Assembly: GCA_023428695.1 (NCBI GenBank)
Contig: JAEYWY010000018.1
Location: 1 to 64,000 of the forward strand
Reading direction: 5' to 3'
Length of the DNA: 64,000 nt
Source of the DNA: Bacteroidota bacterium
GTDB taxonomy: Bacteria > Bacteroidota > Bacteroidia > Cytophagales > Cyclobacteriaceae
The translations under genes were made by a program, and so were the position numbers. Under the pieces are notes generated by a model, which saw only the letters and a list, made by a program, of their open reading frames with translations, made no database searches and had not been told where the DNA came from. Shown piece after piece: positions 40,828-50,322 of this stretch (within the stretch, counting starts at the first letter, position 1; every line of letters begins with the position of its first letter).

Positions 40828-43227
40828 TTCAACGATTATCCCGACCGTTGGCAGGAGTGTACCGGTTGTGTTCGGAATGAATTCCGGAAGGTACGAATCC
40901 GGGTTTTGCGGATCGGTAACAGCGTTCCCGTTTGCATCCCGCACGATGTCAATATTGTCTTGTAAGGTGGTTTCGTAGCCGTACAAATTCTGAATGTCCA
41001 GATACACATTCAGACTCCACTTCGGGAAATAGTACTTCTTGTCCACACGAAAGTCGAGCTGATGAAAAGGACTAATCCTTTCGGTGTTCAATCTTGAATA
41101 ATCCGGAATACCATATGGCCGTATATCCCAGTTTGCTTTACGCAATGTTTCAGTAAGGAGATACGGCGTGTATGGCGCAGCACCGGTGTATAACCATCGG
41201 AAGCCGATTTCCCAGTTCCGCGCCAGGCGTTTTCCGCCGGTCAGACTTACAAGATGCCGGTAATCCCACGAGGATGGTGCCAGTGTTTCATTGTTTCCAC
41301 CAAATTCACTTCTCACCAATGTATACGAAAGCAAACCAAAGAGTCCGTTGTAAAGCTTTTGCTGCAGCAGGAATTCAAAGCCGTAACTTCTGCCTTGTGA
41401 CGTCGAAGTCACCGGAGCATTGCCAACGATACCGAAGTCCGCACCGAGGTTCGCGAGCGAAATGGTTTCCTCCAGAAGGAAAGGATAGTTCTCGTACTTC
41501 TTGTAAAAGACTTCTGTCGTGATGCGTGCATTTCTTTCAAGCTTTAATTCGAGTCCGCCGACGATGTGTTTGCTGCGAATATATTTCACACCATTGGTCT
41601 TGTTTTCAAGCTCACCCGTGGATGAATTGCGATAACCCAGAACAGTGTATGCCGGCAATTGATAATAGACCCCCGTGTTCATGTTTGCGCTCAGCTTGTC
41701 CGTTAGCGCGTACGATACTGAAAGCCGTGGCGAAAGCTGGTCTAACAGGTTGCGCATTTCCGGTGAATAGTCAGCCGCATCGGCGCGCAGCCCAAACGAT
41801 AAATTAAGCCGGTCTCCAAACTCGCGACTTGCCTGGCCAAACAATCCCCATTTGTTGATTCGCAGCACCGATGTGAAATCGCGTATAATGGGTTCGTTAC
41901 CTATGACGAGCCTGCTGAAGTCGCGTGTGTCATAAACGCCACTTTCAAAATTCAAACCAGCCGTAATATTCAACTTGCCGTTAGACGTTGCGAAATCCTC
42001 CATACGAAAACGCCATTCCGTTTCGCGTGAATTGTAATCCTGGATGAGGTTGTCTTCCGTTGAATTGTCGTTGCCGCGATACTTCACCGACGAGTTGTTC
42101 AACGTATTTGCGCTTAACACCACCGTGGTGTTACCATTGCTTCTGTAATGATCGTATTTAATCCCAGTGGTGTAGTTCCATTGCGTCGAAATCGGCAAAA
42201 TGTTCAGCAGGTATTCGGCTTCGCGTTTGTCATCGGGAGTATCCGCGTTCTCTGGTGCGTCGTAGTTTAATTCGAAGTCGTCGATCGCGCCGATGCCGAG
42301 CAGCGTAATGCGGTTACGGTCATTTATCCGAAGTGTATATTTGAATTGCATGTCATTGTAAACCGGAAGGAAGGGCAGATTCAAAGCATCAAAAAGAAAC
42401 TTCAGGTAAGAACGCCGTACAGAGAGGATAAGCGACGTCTGTTTGGTAACGGGTCCGTCGAAAGTAAGCCCAAGGTCTGTTGCGCCGACAATGGCGTTGG
42501 CAATCCATTTGTCCTGGCGACCTTCGCGAAGTTTGAAATCGAAAACTGAACTCAGTGTGTTTCCTCTGTTTGAAGGGAAAGCACCGGAATAGAAGTTGAC
42601 TTCCTGAAGCAGGTCGACGTTGATGATTCCGACCGGTCCACCGGATGACCCCTGGGTTTGAAAGTGATTGATAACCGGGATTTGCACACCGTCCAGATAG
42701 AAGGTGTTCTCACTGGGGGCTCCGCCGCGGATTACGATGTCGTTTCGAAAGCCTGGTGGAGAAGCCACTCCGGGAAGCGAACGAATCACGCGCGACACAT
42801 CGCGATTGCCACCCGGGCTGCGTTTGATTTCAGTCGAACCAATGCTCCTCAGCGAAAGCGGCGACTCCTGGGATTGAATAAAAAGATTGGAGGCCGAAAC
42901 GACGACTTCCTGAAGTTGTTCTGCTTCTTCCTCCAGACCAAACTGAACGTCGACGGGGCGGGAATTCGTGACCTGGATTTCAAACAGCACCAGCGGTTTG
43001 AAGCCAATCGCCGAGGCCTCAAGGTTATACAAACCCGGGTTGAGGCCCTTAAGCTCAAACGCGCCGTTTTCATTGGCTGCTACCCCGGTGGTGGTACCCT
43101 GAATCCTAACGTTAGCAAAAGGCACCGGCTGGTTGTTGACTTTATTGACAACCGTACCCTTAACGTTTCCGGACTGGGCAACTAATTGGTTTGCAGCCAG
43201 AACCAGAAAGAACACAATAGATCTCAC
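40822..43227 (-). CDS. TonB-dependent receptor with carboxypeptidase-like domain
   Basis: 801 residues from GTG 43227, which begins the signal peptide (RSIVFFLVLAANQLVAQ); no ATG lies at the right place. A carboxypeptidase-like domain (about 18-105, GNVKGTVVNKVNNQPVPFAN), plug (about 120-235, with RSLPGVASPPGFRNDIVIRG and TFYLDGVQIPVINHFQTQGS) and barrel follow. The C-terminal strand is NTTGTLLPTVGIIVEL. Substrate unknown, no SusD partner and no riboswitch seen. Its stop codon (TGA, 40824-40822) overlaps the end of the oxidoreductase gene on the other strand. Confidence 0.92.
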   Translation of the reverse strand: MRSIVFFLVLAANQLVAQSGNVKGTVVNKVNNQPVPFANVRIQGTTTGVAANENGAFELKGLNPGLYNLEASAIGFKPLVLFEIQVTNSRPVDVQFGLEEEAEQLQEVVVSASNLFIQSQESPLSLRSIGSTEIKRSPGGNRDVSRVIRSLPGVASPPGFRNDIVIRGGAPSENTFYLDGVQIPVINHFQTQGSSGGPVGIINVDLLQEVNFYSGAFPSNRGNTLSSVFDFKLREGRQDKWIANAIVGATDLGLTFDGPVTKQTSLILSVRRSYLKFLFDALNLPFLPVYNDMQFKYTLRINDRNRITLLGIGAIDDFELNYDAPENADTPDDKREAEYLLNILPISTQWNYTTGIKYDHYRSNGNTTVVLSANTLNNSSVKYRGNDNSTEDNLIQDYNSRETEWRFRMEDFATSNGKLNITAGLNFESGVYDTRDFSRLVIGNEPIIRDFTSVLRINKWGLFGQASREFGDRLNLSFGLRADAADYSPEMRNLLDQLSPRLSVSYALTDKLSANMNTGVYYQLPAYTVLGYRNSSTGELENKTNGVKYIRSKHIVGGLELKLERNARITTEVFYKKYENYPFLLEETISLANLGADFGIVGNAPVTSTSQGRSYGFEFLLQQKLYNGLFGLLSYTLVRSEFGGNNETLAPSSWDYRHLVSLTGGKRLARNWEIGFRWLYTGAAPYTPYLLTETLRKANWDIRPYGIPDYSRLNTERISPFHQLDFRVDKKYYFPKWSLNVYLDIQNLYGYETTLQDNIDIVRDANGNAVTDPQNPDSYLPEFIPNTTGTLLPTVGIIVEL

Positions 43228-43344
43228 TGCGTATTGTTTTTGAGTTAACAATATCGACCCCGAATTGTTAGCACGTCTGTCAATAATCCGGAAAAAGATT
43301 TGTATCCGCACTTAGAATTACTCTTTGATCGGATAACTTTGGTC

Positions 43345-43653
43345 ATGCTTCTGTATAACGTCACCGTTGGTATTGATAAGGACGCCGAGGAGGAATGGCT
43401 CACGTGGATGAAAACGGTGCACATTCCCAATGTCATGAACACAGGAATGTTTTTACATTCCCGTATGTACAAGGTGTTGCACGATCAGGAAGACGGAACG
43501 ATCTCGTATTCTATTCAGTATTTTGCACGATCGATCGACGAAATACAGCAGTATCTTGAGGTTTTCGCGCCTGCGCTGGTTGAACAACACCGCCAAAAGT
43601 TTCAAAACAGACACGTTGCTTTTCGAACGCTTTTGGAGGAGATTCCCCTGTAA
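43345..43653 (+). CDS. DUF4286 family protein
   Basis: 102 residues from ATG 43345 (MLLYNVTVGIDKDAEEEWLT), the usual start for this small alpha/beta family. WMKTVHIPNVMNTGMFLHSR and YFARSIDEIQQYLEVFAPAL fit a ferredoxin-like (dimeric alpha-beta barrel) fold. The role is unknown. It is divergent from the TonB receptor gene, and the frame is followed after 78 bp by another small gene. Confidence 0.88.
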   Translation: MLLYNVTVGIDKDAEEEWLTWMKTVHIPNVMNTGMFLHSRMYKVLHDQEDGTISYSIQYFARSIDEIQQYLEVFAPALVEQHRQKFQNRHVAFRTLLEEIPL

Positions 43654-43731
43654 AAGACGCGCCGATTTCGTACATTTAATGAGCCCGCTGCTCCCTCCTG
43701 CCGGCCGTTCGATAACCAAAATTTTACAGCT

Positions 43732-44013
43732 ATGACGATCAGAAAAATTTCTCCAGATGAGCTTCGGCAAATCAAATTTTCACCGCTTGAAGTGTTGTCG
43801 ACTTTTGCGGAACGCTACGACAGGGATATCAAACTCCGATCGGCGATGGCTTACACTAACCGCGAGCACGACCCCGTGTGGATGATAGTCAAACTTGAAA
43901 ATGGCGAGTTGGTTGAATTTGATTCAATCATGATCGACCTCGAAGACCAGTTCGTCGAACTGCACGGTGGCATTGCCGTCCCCATCACGGCGATTTACGA
44001 CGTGGGTGTCTGA
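43732..44013 (+). CDS. Small hypothetical protein
   Basis: 93 residues, with no signal or membrane segment. It opens with MTIRKISPDELRQIKFSPLE and has a beta-rich second half (VWMIVKLENGELVEFDSIMI, EDQFVELHGGIAVPITAIYD). The mixed, well-ordered composition and clean start support a real gene. No family is recognised. Its 3' end overlaps the convergent acetyltransferase gene by 19 bp, both being coding. Confidence 0.75.
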   Translation: MTIRKISPDELRQIKFSPLEVLSTFAERYDRDIKLRSAMAYTNREHDPVWMIVKLENGELVEFDSIMIDLEDQFVELHGGIAVPITAIYDVGV

Positions 44014-44489
44014 GCCGAACTCCCAAGAATACTTTTGATCTGATCACGCTCCAGCGAACAGTTTATCCATTCGTTGGTGAGGTGCGATCCATACTTCTTG
44101 TAGAATTCGATTGCAGGTTCGTTCCAGTCAAGCACCTGCCACATCATGCCGGAACAATTTTGATCAAGCGCATGCTGCAGCGTACGGTCGAACAGTTGTT
44201 TCCCGATTCCATTGCCGCGCTCCGATTCCGTTACGATGATATCTTCAAGATAAAGTCGTTTCCCTTTCCAGGTTGAATAACGCCAATAGTACAGCGACAA
44301 CCCGACAATTCCTTTTTCGGTTTCTGCAACAAAAAATCCAAAGATCGGCCGAGGCCCAAATCCATCGATCTCCATTTGCGCGACCGTGTTGATCACCTGT
44401 TCCGGCGCGCGTTCAAATTCAGCGAGCTCTTTCACCAGTTCGAGTACTCGGGGCAGGTCTTCTTTTTTTCCTTCGCGAATTGTTGTCAT
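43995..44489 (-). CDS. GNAT-family N-acetyltransferase
   Basis: 164 residues from ATG 44489 (MTTIREGKKEDLPRVLELVK). The acetyl-CoA-binding motif A is TESERGNGIGKQLFDRTLQH (R/Q-x-x-G-x-G/A type), preceded by LYLEDIIV. The C-terminal QVLDWNEPAIEFYKKYGSHL resembles spermidine/diamine acetyltransferases (SSAT-like), so a polyamine or small amine substrate is possible. It overlaps the convergent gene at 43732-44013. Confidence 0.92.
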   Translation of the reverse strand: MTTIREGKKEDLPRVLELVKELAEFERAPEQVINTVAQMEIDGFGPRPIFGFFVAETEKGIVGLSLYYWRYSTWKGKRLYLEDIIVTESERGNGIGKQLFDRTLQHALDQNCSGMMWQVLDWNEPAIEFYKKYGSHLTNEWINCSLERDQIKSILGSSAQTPTS

Positions 44490-44519
44490 CCGACAAAAAT
44501 AAGGCAACGACACGTCACA

Positions 44520-44548
44520 AAAAAAAAACGGGAGCGTCCTCCCGTTTT
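44520..44548 (-). terminator. Rho-independent terminator after prolyl oligopeptidase
   Basis: A perfect 10-bp stem, AAAACGGGAG (44525-44534) and CTCCCGTTTT (44539-44548) with loop CGTC, is extended on the left by A's. This gives a T-run on the minus strand, 26 bp after the prolyl oligopeptidase stop codon. Confidence 0.93.
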
Positions 44549-44573
44549 CCTGTATTGAAAAAGCTGCAACAGC

Positions 44574-46715
44574 CTACATTTCTTTTTTCGCAAGCGGAGG
44601 TATTATTTTCATGTTATACCAGGCGAATGAATACTGGTCCGCAGTCTTCTCGATTGTTTTCGAAAGATTCGATGCGCTATGCCCTGACTTCACGTCAACG
44701 CGAATAAGAACCGGATTTTCACCTGCATGGTGCTCCTGCAGGGTCGCTGCAAACTTGAATGAGTGTGCCGGAACAACCCTGTCGTCGTGATCCGCGGTTG
44801 TCACAAGTGTTGCCGGATATTTTGTTCCCGGCTTAACCGCGTGAACCGGTGAGTACTTGCGGAGATACTCGAACATCTCCTGAGATTCTTCCGATGTTCC
44901 GTAGTCATACGCCCAACCGGCACCCGCCGTGAACGTGTGATAACGAAGCATGTCGAGAACACCAACGTCAGGGAAGGCAACCTTTGCAAGGTCGGGGCGT
45001 TGCGTCATCGTCGCTCCAACCAACAGACCTCCGTTAGAACCACCGGAAAGAGCCAGGTATTCATTTGAAGTATATTTTTCACTAATGAGATATTCACCGG
45101 CCGCGATGAAATCGTCAAACACGTTTTGCTTGTTCATCTTTGTACCGGCGATATGCCACTTCTCTCCGTATTCACCACCGCCGCGGAGGTTAGGTTGCGC
45201 GTAAACGCCACCATTCTCAAGCCATACAATTCGCGCCGGACTGAAGTTTGGCGTCAGGCTGATGTTGAATCCACCGTAACCATACAACATGGTGGGATTC
45301 TTCCCGTTCAACTCCGTGCCTTTTTTGTAAACGATGAACATGGGAACCTTTGTGCCGTCTTTGCTGGTGTAGAATACTTGTTTTGTTTCAAACGCATCCG
45401 GGTTGAAATCAACGTCAGGCTTTTGATAAAGTTCTGATTTTCCGGTAGCGATATCGTATTTGAAGATCGTCGTCGGATAAGTAAACGACGTGAATGCATA
45501 GTAGGTATGCTTGTCTTCGCGCTTACCACCAAATCCCCCGGCGCTTCCGATTCCCGGAAGTTCGATTTCACGTTCGAGTTTGCCGGAGTAATCGAACTGC
45601 TTCACTACCGTGGCGGCATCCCTCAGATAGTTCACTAAAATCCGCTTACCAACAACACTTACCCCCTGAATAGTATTTTCAGTTTCTGGAATAAGATCCT
45701 TCCAGTTTGCCGCCTGCGGGGCTGAAGCGTCAACCTCAACAATGCGTCCGTTAGGAGCGTCAAGGTTTGTTTTGATAATCAATCGGGAGCCGTCGTTGTC
45801 GATAATGTTGTGGTCATTGTCAAAGTTATCCACAATATTGACCAGCGGACTGCCTGGTTTGGAAAGGTCCATCAGGTAAAGTTCGTTCCCTGTGGTAGAG
45901 ACCGCTGCGCTGATGATAAGAAAACGTTCATCTTCAGTCGTGCCGCCAAAGATATAACGGCGCGGAGTCTTTTCTCCGCCAAAGATGAGTTTGTCTTCAG
46001 ACTGCTTTGTGCCCAGTTTGTGGTAATACAACTTATGGTGCTGCGTCTTGGATGACAACTGGCTGCCTTGCGGCTTGTCGTAGCTGCTGTAGAAAAAGCC
46101 ATCATTACCTTTCCATGCAATGCCGCTGAACTTAATATTCTCAAGCGTGTCTTCGACGACGGTTCGGTCACTCGTTCGAATTGTAATAGCCTTTCTCCAG
46201 TCAGACCCACCTGGTGAAATCAGGTAGGTAAGGAGCGACCCGTCTTCTGTGAATGAGATTGAGCTCAGGGTTGTCGTTCCATCTGCGCTGAATTTGTTGG
46301 GATCCAGGAACACTTCGGGGGTGCCGTTCTCACCCTGTTTACGGTAGAGAACGTTGTGGTTCTGGAGACCGTCGTTGCGGAAGAAGTACAGGTAGTCGCC
46401 TTCGCGGAAAGGTGAACCCAGTCTCTCGTAGTTGAAGATTTTTTCAATGCGCTTCTTTACGTCTTCCCGGTAGGGAATATTGTTCAGGTATCCGAATGTA
46501 ACTTCGTTTTGTGCCGTCACCCAATCTTCGGTGGCCTTGGATGTGTCGTTTTCAAGCCAGCGATAGGGGTCACTTACCTCCACCCCGAAGTATGCGTCGG
46601 AGTGGGCCACTTTTTCTGTAGTCGGGTATTTCATTACTGCTTCCTGCTCTTTCGTTGAGCAGGCAAAAATAAAAGATGCTAAACAACAGCTTAGCAGTAG
46701 GTGTTTAATGTTCAT
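44574..46715 (-). CDS. Prolyl oligopeptidase family serine peptidase (S9A), lipoprotein
   Basis: 713 residues from ATG 46715. A lipoprotein-type signal (MNIKHLLLSCCLASFIFACS) exports and anchors it. The N-terminal beta-propeller cap covers about 35-430 and the C-terminal alpha/beta hydrolase domain the rest. The catalytic Ser is Ser560 in SGGSNGG, the Asp lies in ADHDDRVVPAHSFKF, and the His is His679 in VKSGHSASN. The enzyme cuts short peptides after proline. The oxyanion/structural segment LYGYGGFNISLTPNFSP is intact. It is divergent from a TspO-like gene across 91 bp. Confidence 0.96.
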   Translation of the reverse strand: MNIKHLLLSCCLASFIFACSTKEQEAVMKYPTTEKVAHSDAYFGVEVSDPYRWLENDTSKATEDWVTAQNEVTFGYLNNIPYREDVKKRIEKIFNYERLGSPFREGDYLYFFRNDGLQNHNVLYRKQGENGTPEVFLDPNKFSADGTTTLSSISFTEDGSLLTYLISPGGSDWRKAITIRTSDRTVVEDTLENIKFSGIAWKGNDGFFYSSYDKPQGSQLSSKTQHHKLYYHKLGTKQSEDKLIFGGEKTPRRYIFGGTTEDERFLIISAAVSTTGNELYLMDLSKPGSPLVNIVDNFDNDHNIIDNDGSRLIIKTNLDAPNGRIVEVDASAPQAANWKDLIPETENTIQGVSVVGKRILVNYLRDAATVVKQFDYSGKLEREIELPGIGSAGGFGGKREDKHTYYAFTSFTYPTTIFKYDIATGKSELYQKPDVDFNPDAFETKQVFYTSKDGTKVPMFIVYKKGTELNGKNPTMLYGYGGFNISLTPNFSPARIVWLENGGVYAQPNLRGGGEYGEKWHIAGTKMNKQNVFDDFIAAGEYLISEKYTSNEYLALSGGSNGGLLVGATMTQRPDLAKVAFPDVGVLDMLRYHTFTAGAGWAYDYGTSEESQEMFEYLRKYSPVHAVKPGTKYPATLVTTADHDDRVVPAHSFKFAATLQEHHAGENPVLIRVDVKSGHSASNLSKTIEKTADQYSFAWYNMKIIPPLAKKEM

Positions 46716-46806
46716 GGTTAATGACGTTATTTTCTCCAAGGTAGTTCTTCGGCCGGCCGGGTTCAACGGCTTTTGCTGTGGCATTGCGTTTTTTGGTATG
46801 AAAGGC

Positions 46807-47586
46807 ATGACTGAAGTTTCAACGAAAAATACGGCTCTATTCCTAAGGGTCATAGCGACATTGGCGTTTGTCGCAATGGTTGTCGTGAATGCCCTCGCGA
46901 ACGGGCTTCCGATCAACGGTTTAACTACGGGCGAGGTGTCGGACCTCTATCCGAATCTTTTCACGCCTGCAGGGATTACGTTTTCGATCTGGAGTGTAAT
47001 CTACCTGTTTCTTTTTGCATTCGTAATCAACACCTGGGTGCGTCGCGACGATGTGCAGATTACGCAGTTGCTGCCGGCGTTCGTGATGACGTGCATATTT
47101 AATTTAACGTGGATTGTGGTATGGCATAACCTCCTTCCGGGACTGTCGGTGGTGATCATGCTATTATTGTTGGGAACGCTGGTGCTCTTGTTCCTACGAA
47201 TTCAACATACGTTTCAGCGAAACAAGGCAAACATTTTTCTGGTCAGCGTTCCGTTTAGTATTTACCTCGCGTGGATATGTGTTGCCACCATCGCTAACAT
47301 TTCAGCGTGGCTTGTCTCATTCAATGCGGACGAATTTTTCATAAGTGGAGAAGCCTGGACGTTGATTATGATGACGCTTGCTGCCGGGATTGGCGTTTTG
47401 GTGTTGCTAAAGTATCAGGTGCCTGAATTTGTGGCAGTAATTGCCTGGGCATTGACCGGAATATTCCTGCGCTGGAACGGTTCGGATCAGATGGCGATTC
47501 AATACGTTAGTCTGGGATTGGTAGTTGCATTGATTGCATTCACAAGCTTCCTGTTGGTGCGGAAGAACGTTCATGCGAGCGAATAA
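46807..47586 (+). CDS. TspO/MBR-related multi-helix membrane protein
   Basis: 259 residues from ATG 46807; the frame is open back into the oligopeptidase start region, but those residues look non-coding. Seven to eight membrane helices are seen. The region LFTPAGITFSIWSVIYLFLF resembles the P-G/FxxVW-type first loop of tryptophan-rich sensory (TspO) proteins, although this one is longer than classical five-helix TspO. The ligand is unknown; TspO proteins bind tetrapyrroles and sterols. The start falls 91 bp from the divergent oligopeptidase gene. Confidence 0.75.
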   Translation: MTEVSTKNTALFLRVIATLAFVAMVVVNALANGLPINGLTTGEVSDLYPNLFTPAGITFSIWSVIYLFLFAFVINTWVRRDDVQITQLLPAFVMTCIFNLTWIVVWHNLLPGLSVVIMLLLLGTLVLLFLRIQHTFQRNKANIFLVSVPFSIYLAWICVATIANISAWLVSFNADEFFISGEAWTLIMMTLAAGIGVLVLLKYQVPEFVAVIAWALTGIFLRWNGSDQMAIQYVSLGLVVALIAFTSFLLVRKNVHASE

Positions 47587-47688
47587 ATCAGAAATTAGAA
47601 ATGGTACCCTCATTCAACGGCAGGCCCAAATTCGGTTAACGAAAAATTTCATACGAAGGCTGCTGAAACCTGCCAACCTGAAACTTTT

Positions 47689-48732
47689 TCACGTCTCTTC
47701 GTCGAACCAGATTTTGTAGTAGTGCTTACCTACTTCCTCATCGTAACCTTTTTCAATCAGTTCGCGACTTCCGTGAATGTAGATGTGAAAGTTTTTGTCA
47801 AGCTTAAGGACGCTTTTGAAAACACGTACCTGTCGTTTGACCGCGTGTGCAGAGATTTGAAAATTGTCTTCAGGGTCGTACTCGGCGTTTGCCATGAAAT
47901 TCTTGCCGTAATTGCGAAAGCTTTCGATTACTTCGGCATCACCCAATACTTCAGATTCGAATTCAGCCTGATTGAATTCCTCGCGCGTCTTGAAATAATT
48001 CGCTGAGCGGTTTAGCAGATCGATTTGGTCGGCACGCGATACCTGGAAGTCTTCGGGAATCTGTTCTGCGACAAACTGCCGGGTCATGTTCATCAGTTGC
48101 TGCGTCTGATGGAAAGCATCGCTCACCGGATCAAGTCCAAGGAATTCGTTTTTCCAGAAGCTTGCCTCGCCTTTGTTAGTGTTGTCTACGATCAGTACGC
48201 GATAGCCGTCATCAGGGTCTGTATTCAGGATCAGACAACCCTTATCAAGTTTACGAACGTTGATACCTTCGTCGGCGAGAATGTCGAATTGATTGGCGTA
48301 GGTTTTCAATTTCAGGAACGAATCTTTCGTTTCGGATTTGAAAATGCCAATCGCTTCCGTGTGTTGCCCATTCAAGGGCAACGTGCTGAAGTAAACCACG
48401 AACAAGTCACCGGCTTTGATTGACGGATGTTTCGCGGATTCGTAAAGATGTTGAGCAATAGCTAAAGAGCTTTCGTGAAATGCTTCAGGTTCGTCGAATA
48501 TGCCGCGAAACACTTCATGAATGTTTATTGATGATTGCCTTGCGTTGTCAGAGAACCGGAAGTATTCCGGCGTATTGAAATTGGCAAGGAAATATGTCTT
48601 CAGTAACGACGTCACTTTTTCATCGTCGAGTTCGAGTGGCGCCTCGGAAATCTTGAGCGGCTCCTCGAGGGCTGCGTTCCCAACGCGGTGTATCGACACA
48701 GACCTGATGACACTTTCCTGAGCGGCTATCAT
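47689..48732 (-). CDS. Nucleoid-associated protein (NdpA/YejK family)
   Basis: 347 residues. The opening SVIRSVSIHRVGNAALEEPL with the later GDLFVVYFSTLPLNGQHTEA and IGIFKSETKDSFLKLKTYAN segments is typical of the PF04245 family, 37-kDa proteins found on bacterial nucleoids. The C-terminal third (QISAHAVKRQVRVFKSVLKL, NFHIYIHGSRELIEKGYDEE) matches as well. The exact role is unsettled. It follows serS on the same strand after 29 bp, so co-transcription is likely. Confidence 0.92.
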   Translation of the reverse strand: MIAAQESVIRSVSIHRVGNAALEEPLKISEAPLELDDEKVTSLLKTYFLANFNTPEYFRFSDNARQSSINIHEVFRGIFDEPEAFHESSLAIAQHLYESAKHPSIKAGDLFVVYFSTLPLNGQHTEAIGIFKSETKDSFLKLKTYANQFDILADEGINVRKLDKGCLILNTDPDDGYRVLIVDNTNKGEASFWKNEFLGLDPVSDAFHQTQQLMNMTRQFVAEQIPEDFQVSRADQIDLLNRSANYFKTREEFNQAEFESEVLGDAEVIESFRNYGKNFMANAEYDPEDNFQISAHAVKRQVRVFKSVLKLDKNFHIYIHGSRELIEKGYDEEVGKHYYKIWFDEET

Positions 48733-48761
48733 TGTTGATTGCTAAGCTTTGTTTGGAAATC

Positions 48762-50036
48762 CTAATTAATCAAGTCGAAGCCCGTATAGGGAACGAGCAC
48801 TTCGGGTATACGTATGCCGTCGGTGGTCTGGTTGTTCTCGAGTATGGACGCGACAATTCGTGGCAGTGCAAGAGCGCTACCATTGAGCGTATGCAGAAGC
48901 TCGGTTTTTCCCTCACGGTTTTTAATGCGAAGTTTCAACCGGTTTGACTGGTAAGCTTCGAAGTTGCTCACTGAACTTACTTCAAGCCAACGTTGCTGCG
49001 CCGCTGAGAATACTTCCATGTCATAGGTCATCGCCGAGTTGAATCCCATGTCACCGCCACAAAGCAAAAGCTTTCGGTAAGGGAGTTTCAGTTTTTCAAG
49101 TAGCGATTGAACGTAAGCGCACATTTCGTCCAGAGCAGCATACGATTCTTCTGCCTTTCGAATTTGTACGATCTCAACCTTGTCAAACTGGTGTAGCCGG
49201 TTTAACCCCCGAACGTGTGCACCCCAGCTACCTGCCTCACGGCGAAAGCATGGAGTGTAGCCGACGTTCTTTACAGGAAGTATGTCCTCGTTGAGGATGA
49301 CATCGCGGTAGAGATTTGTTATCGGCACTTCTGCCGTTGGTATGAGGTATAAACCGTCATCTTTCACGAAATACATCTGGCCTTCCTTATCGGGGAGTTG
49401 ACCGGTTCCATACCCGGATGCTTCATTAACAACGACAGGTGGTTGCATTTCGCGATAGCCTTGCTTTTCGGCCTGGTCAAGAAAGAAGTTGATCAGTGCC
49501 CGTTGAAGCTTAGCTCCTTTTCCCTTGTAAACCGGGAATCCGGCGCCAGCTATCTTTACGCCAAGGTCGAAGTCGATTATGTCGTATTTCTTTATCAGTT
49601 CCCAATGGGGAAGTGCATCCGCAGGAAGAGTTGGTACGTCGCCGTGCTTATGGACGGTAACATTATCGTCACTGCCTGTGCCCGCCGGTACCTTTTCATG
49701 AGGAACGTTGGGTATGCGATAGAGCAAGTCAGTTTGTTTTGCTTCGAGGGTAGCCAGTTCCGATTCGAGTGCTTTGACTTTATCCTTGTCTGCTGCCACA
49801 GTTGTGCGCAGCGCCGTTGCCTCCTCGCTTTTACCGGCCTTCATCAGTTCACCGATTTTTCGTGAATCCGCATTCGACCGTGCTTTGATATCATCCGCCG
49901 CCTTTTGGGTCTCGCGACGACGCTGATCTGTTTCCAGAATCTCATTTATTAGTGCCTCCGCATCCTTGAAATTTCTCTTTTGGAGGCCCGCCAAAACATT
50001 TTCCCGCTGTTCACGGATCACAGAAACCTGCAACAT
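48762..50036 (-). CDS. serS: Seryl-tRNA synthetase
   Basis: 424 residues, class II synthetase charging tRNA-Ser (and tRNA-Sec where present). The long N-terminal tRNA-binding coiled coil spans about 25-110 (RRRETQKAADDIKARSNADS). Motif 2 is FRREAGSWGAHVRGLNRLHQ and motif 3 is LNGSALALPRIVASILENNQ with the conserved Arg. SSVSNFEAYQSNRLKLRIK holds serine-binding residues. The upstream 286-bp gap is shared with the divergent rho gene. Confidence 0.98.
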   Translation of the reverse strand: MLQVSVIREQRENVLAGLQKRNFKDAEALINEILETDQRRRETQKAADDIKARSNADSRKIGELMKAGKSEEATALRTTVAADKDKVKALESELATLEAKQTDLLYRIPNVPHEKVPAGTGSDDNVTVHKHGDVPTLPADALPHWELIKKYDIIDFDLGVKIAGAGFPVYKGKGAKLQRALINFFLDQAEKQGYREMQPPVVVNEASGYGTGQLPDKEGQMYFVKDDGLYLIPTAEVPITNLYRDVILNEDILPVKNVGYTPCFRREAGSWGAHVRGLNRLHQFDKVEIVQIRKAEESYAALDEMCAYVQSLLEKLKLPYRKLLLCGGDMGFNSAMTYDMEVFSAAQQRWLEVSSVSNFEAYQSNRLKLRIKNREGKTELLHTLNGSALALPRIVASILENNQTTDGIRIPEVLVPYTGFDLIN

Positions 50037-50119
50037 GGTATTGAATTTTTACGAAGGTGTGAAATTAGTTTTTTTGAAATGCCAATCGGGTTTGCCTGCC
50101 AAGAAAAAATTTCTAAAGG

Positions 50120-50150
50120 TTTGATAATATTCAATTTTGGGCTATTATTG
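50120..50150 (+). promoter_or_regulatory. Predicted promoter of rho
   Basis: TTTG (50120-50123), a 19-base spacer and TATTATTG (50143-50150) fit the Bacteroidota -33/-7 pattern TTTG / TAnnTTTG with one mismatch. Transcription would begin about 50157, leaving a leader of about 165 bases before the rho ATG. Confidence 0.55.
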
Positions 50151-50244
50151 CAGTATCATTCGGCTTTTTCTCAAGCCCTCTGACTATAATCCGAACTTTA
50201 TTTATCTGTTTCTTGGTTTTTAGGTTATCCACTCAATGACGCTG

Positions 50245-50267
50245 TATTTCAGCATTTGGCTGAAATA
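50245..50267 (+). promoter_or_regulatory. Hairpin in the rho mRNA leader
   Basis: TATTTCAGC (50245-50253), loop ATTTG, GCTGAAATA (50259-50267): a perfect 9-bp stem without a T-run, 55 bases before the rho start. It could serve autoregulation of rho, which is known in other bacteria; that is inference. Confidence 0.5.
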
Positions 50268-50322
50268 GACAAAATCAACATATCACCACTTTTAAGAACA
50301 CAACTTCATTTTTCAAAATCTC

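Noticed and set aside
43334..43341. Perfect TAnnTTTG (TAACTTTG) before the DUF4286 gene
   Set aside because: It would place the transcription start at or after the start codon, and there is no TTTG at the right distance. Probably chance.
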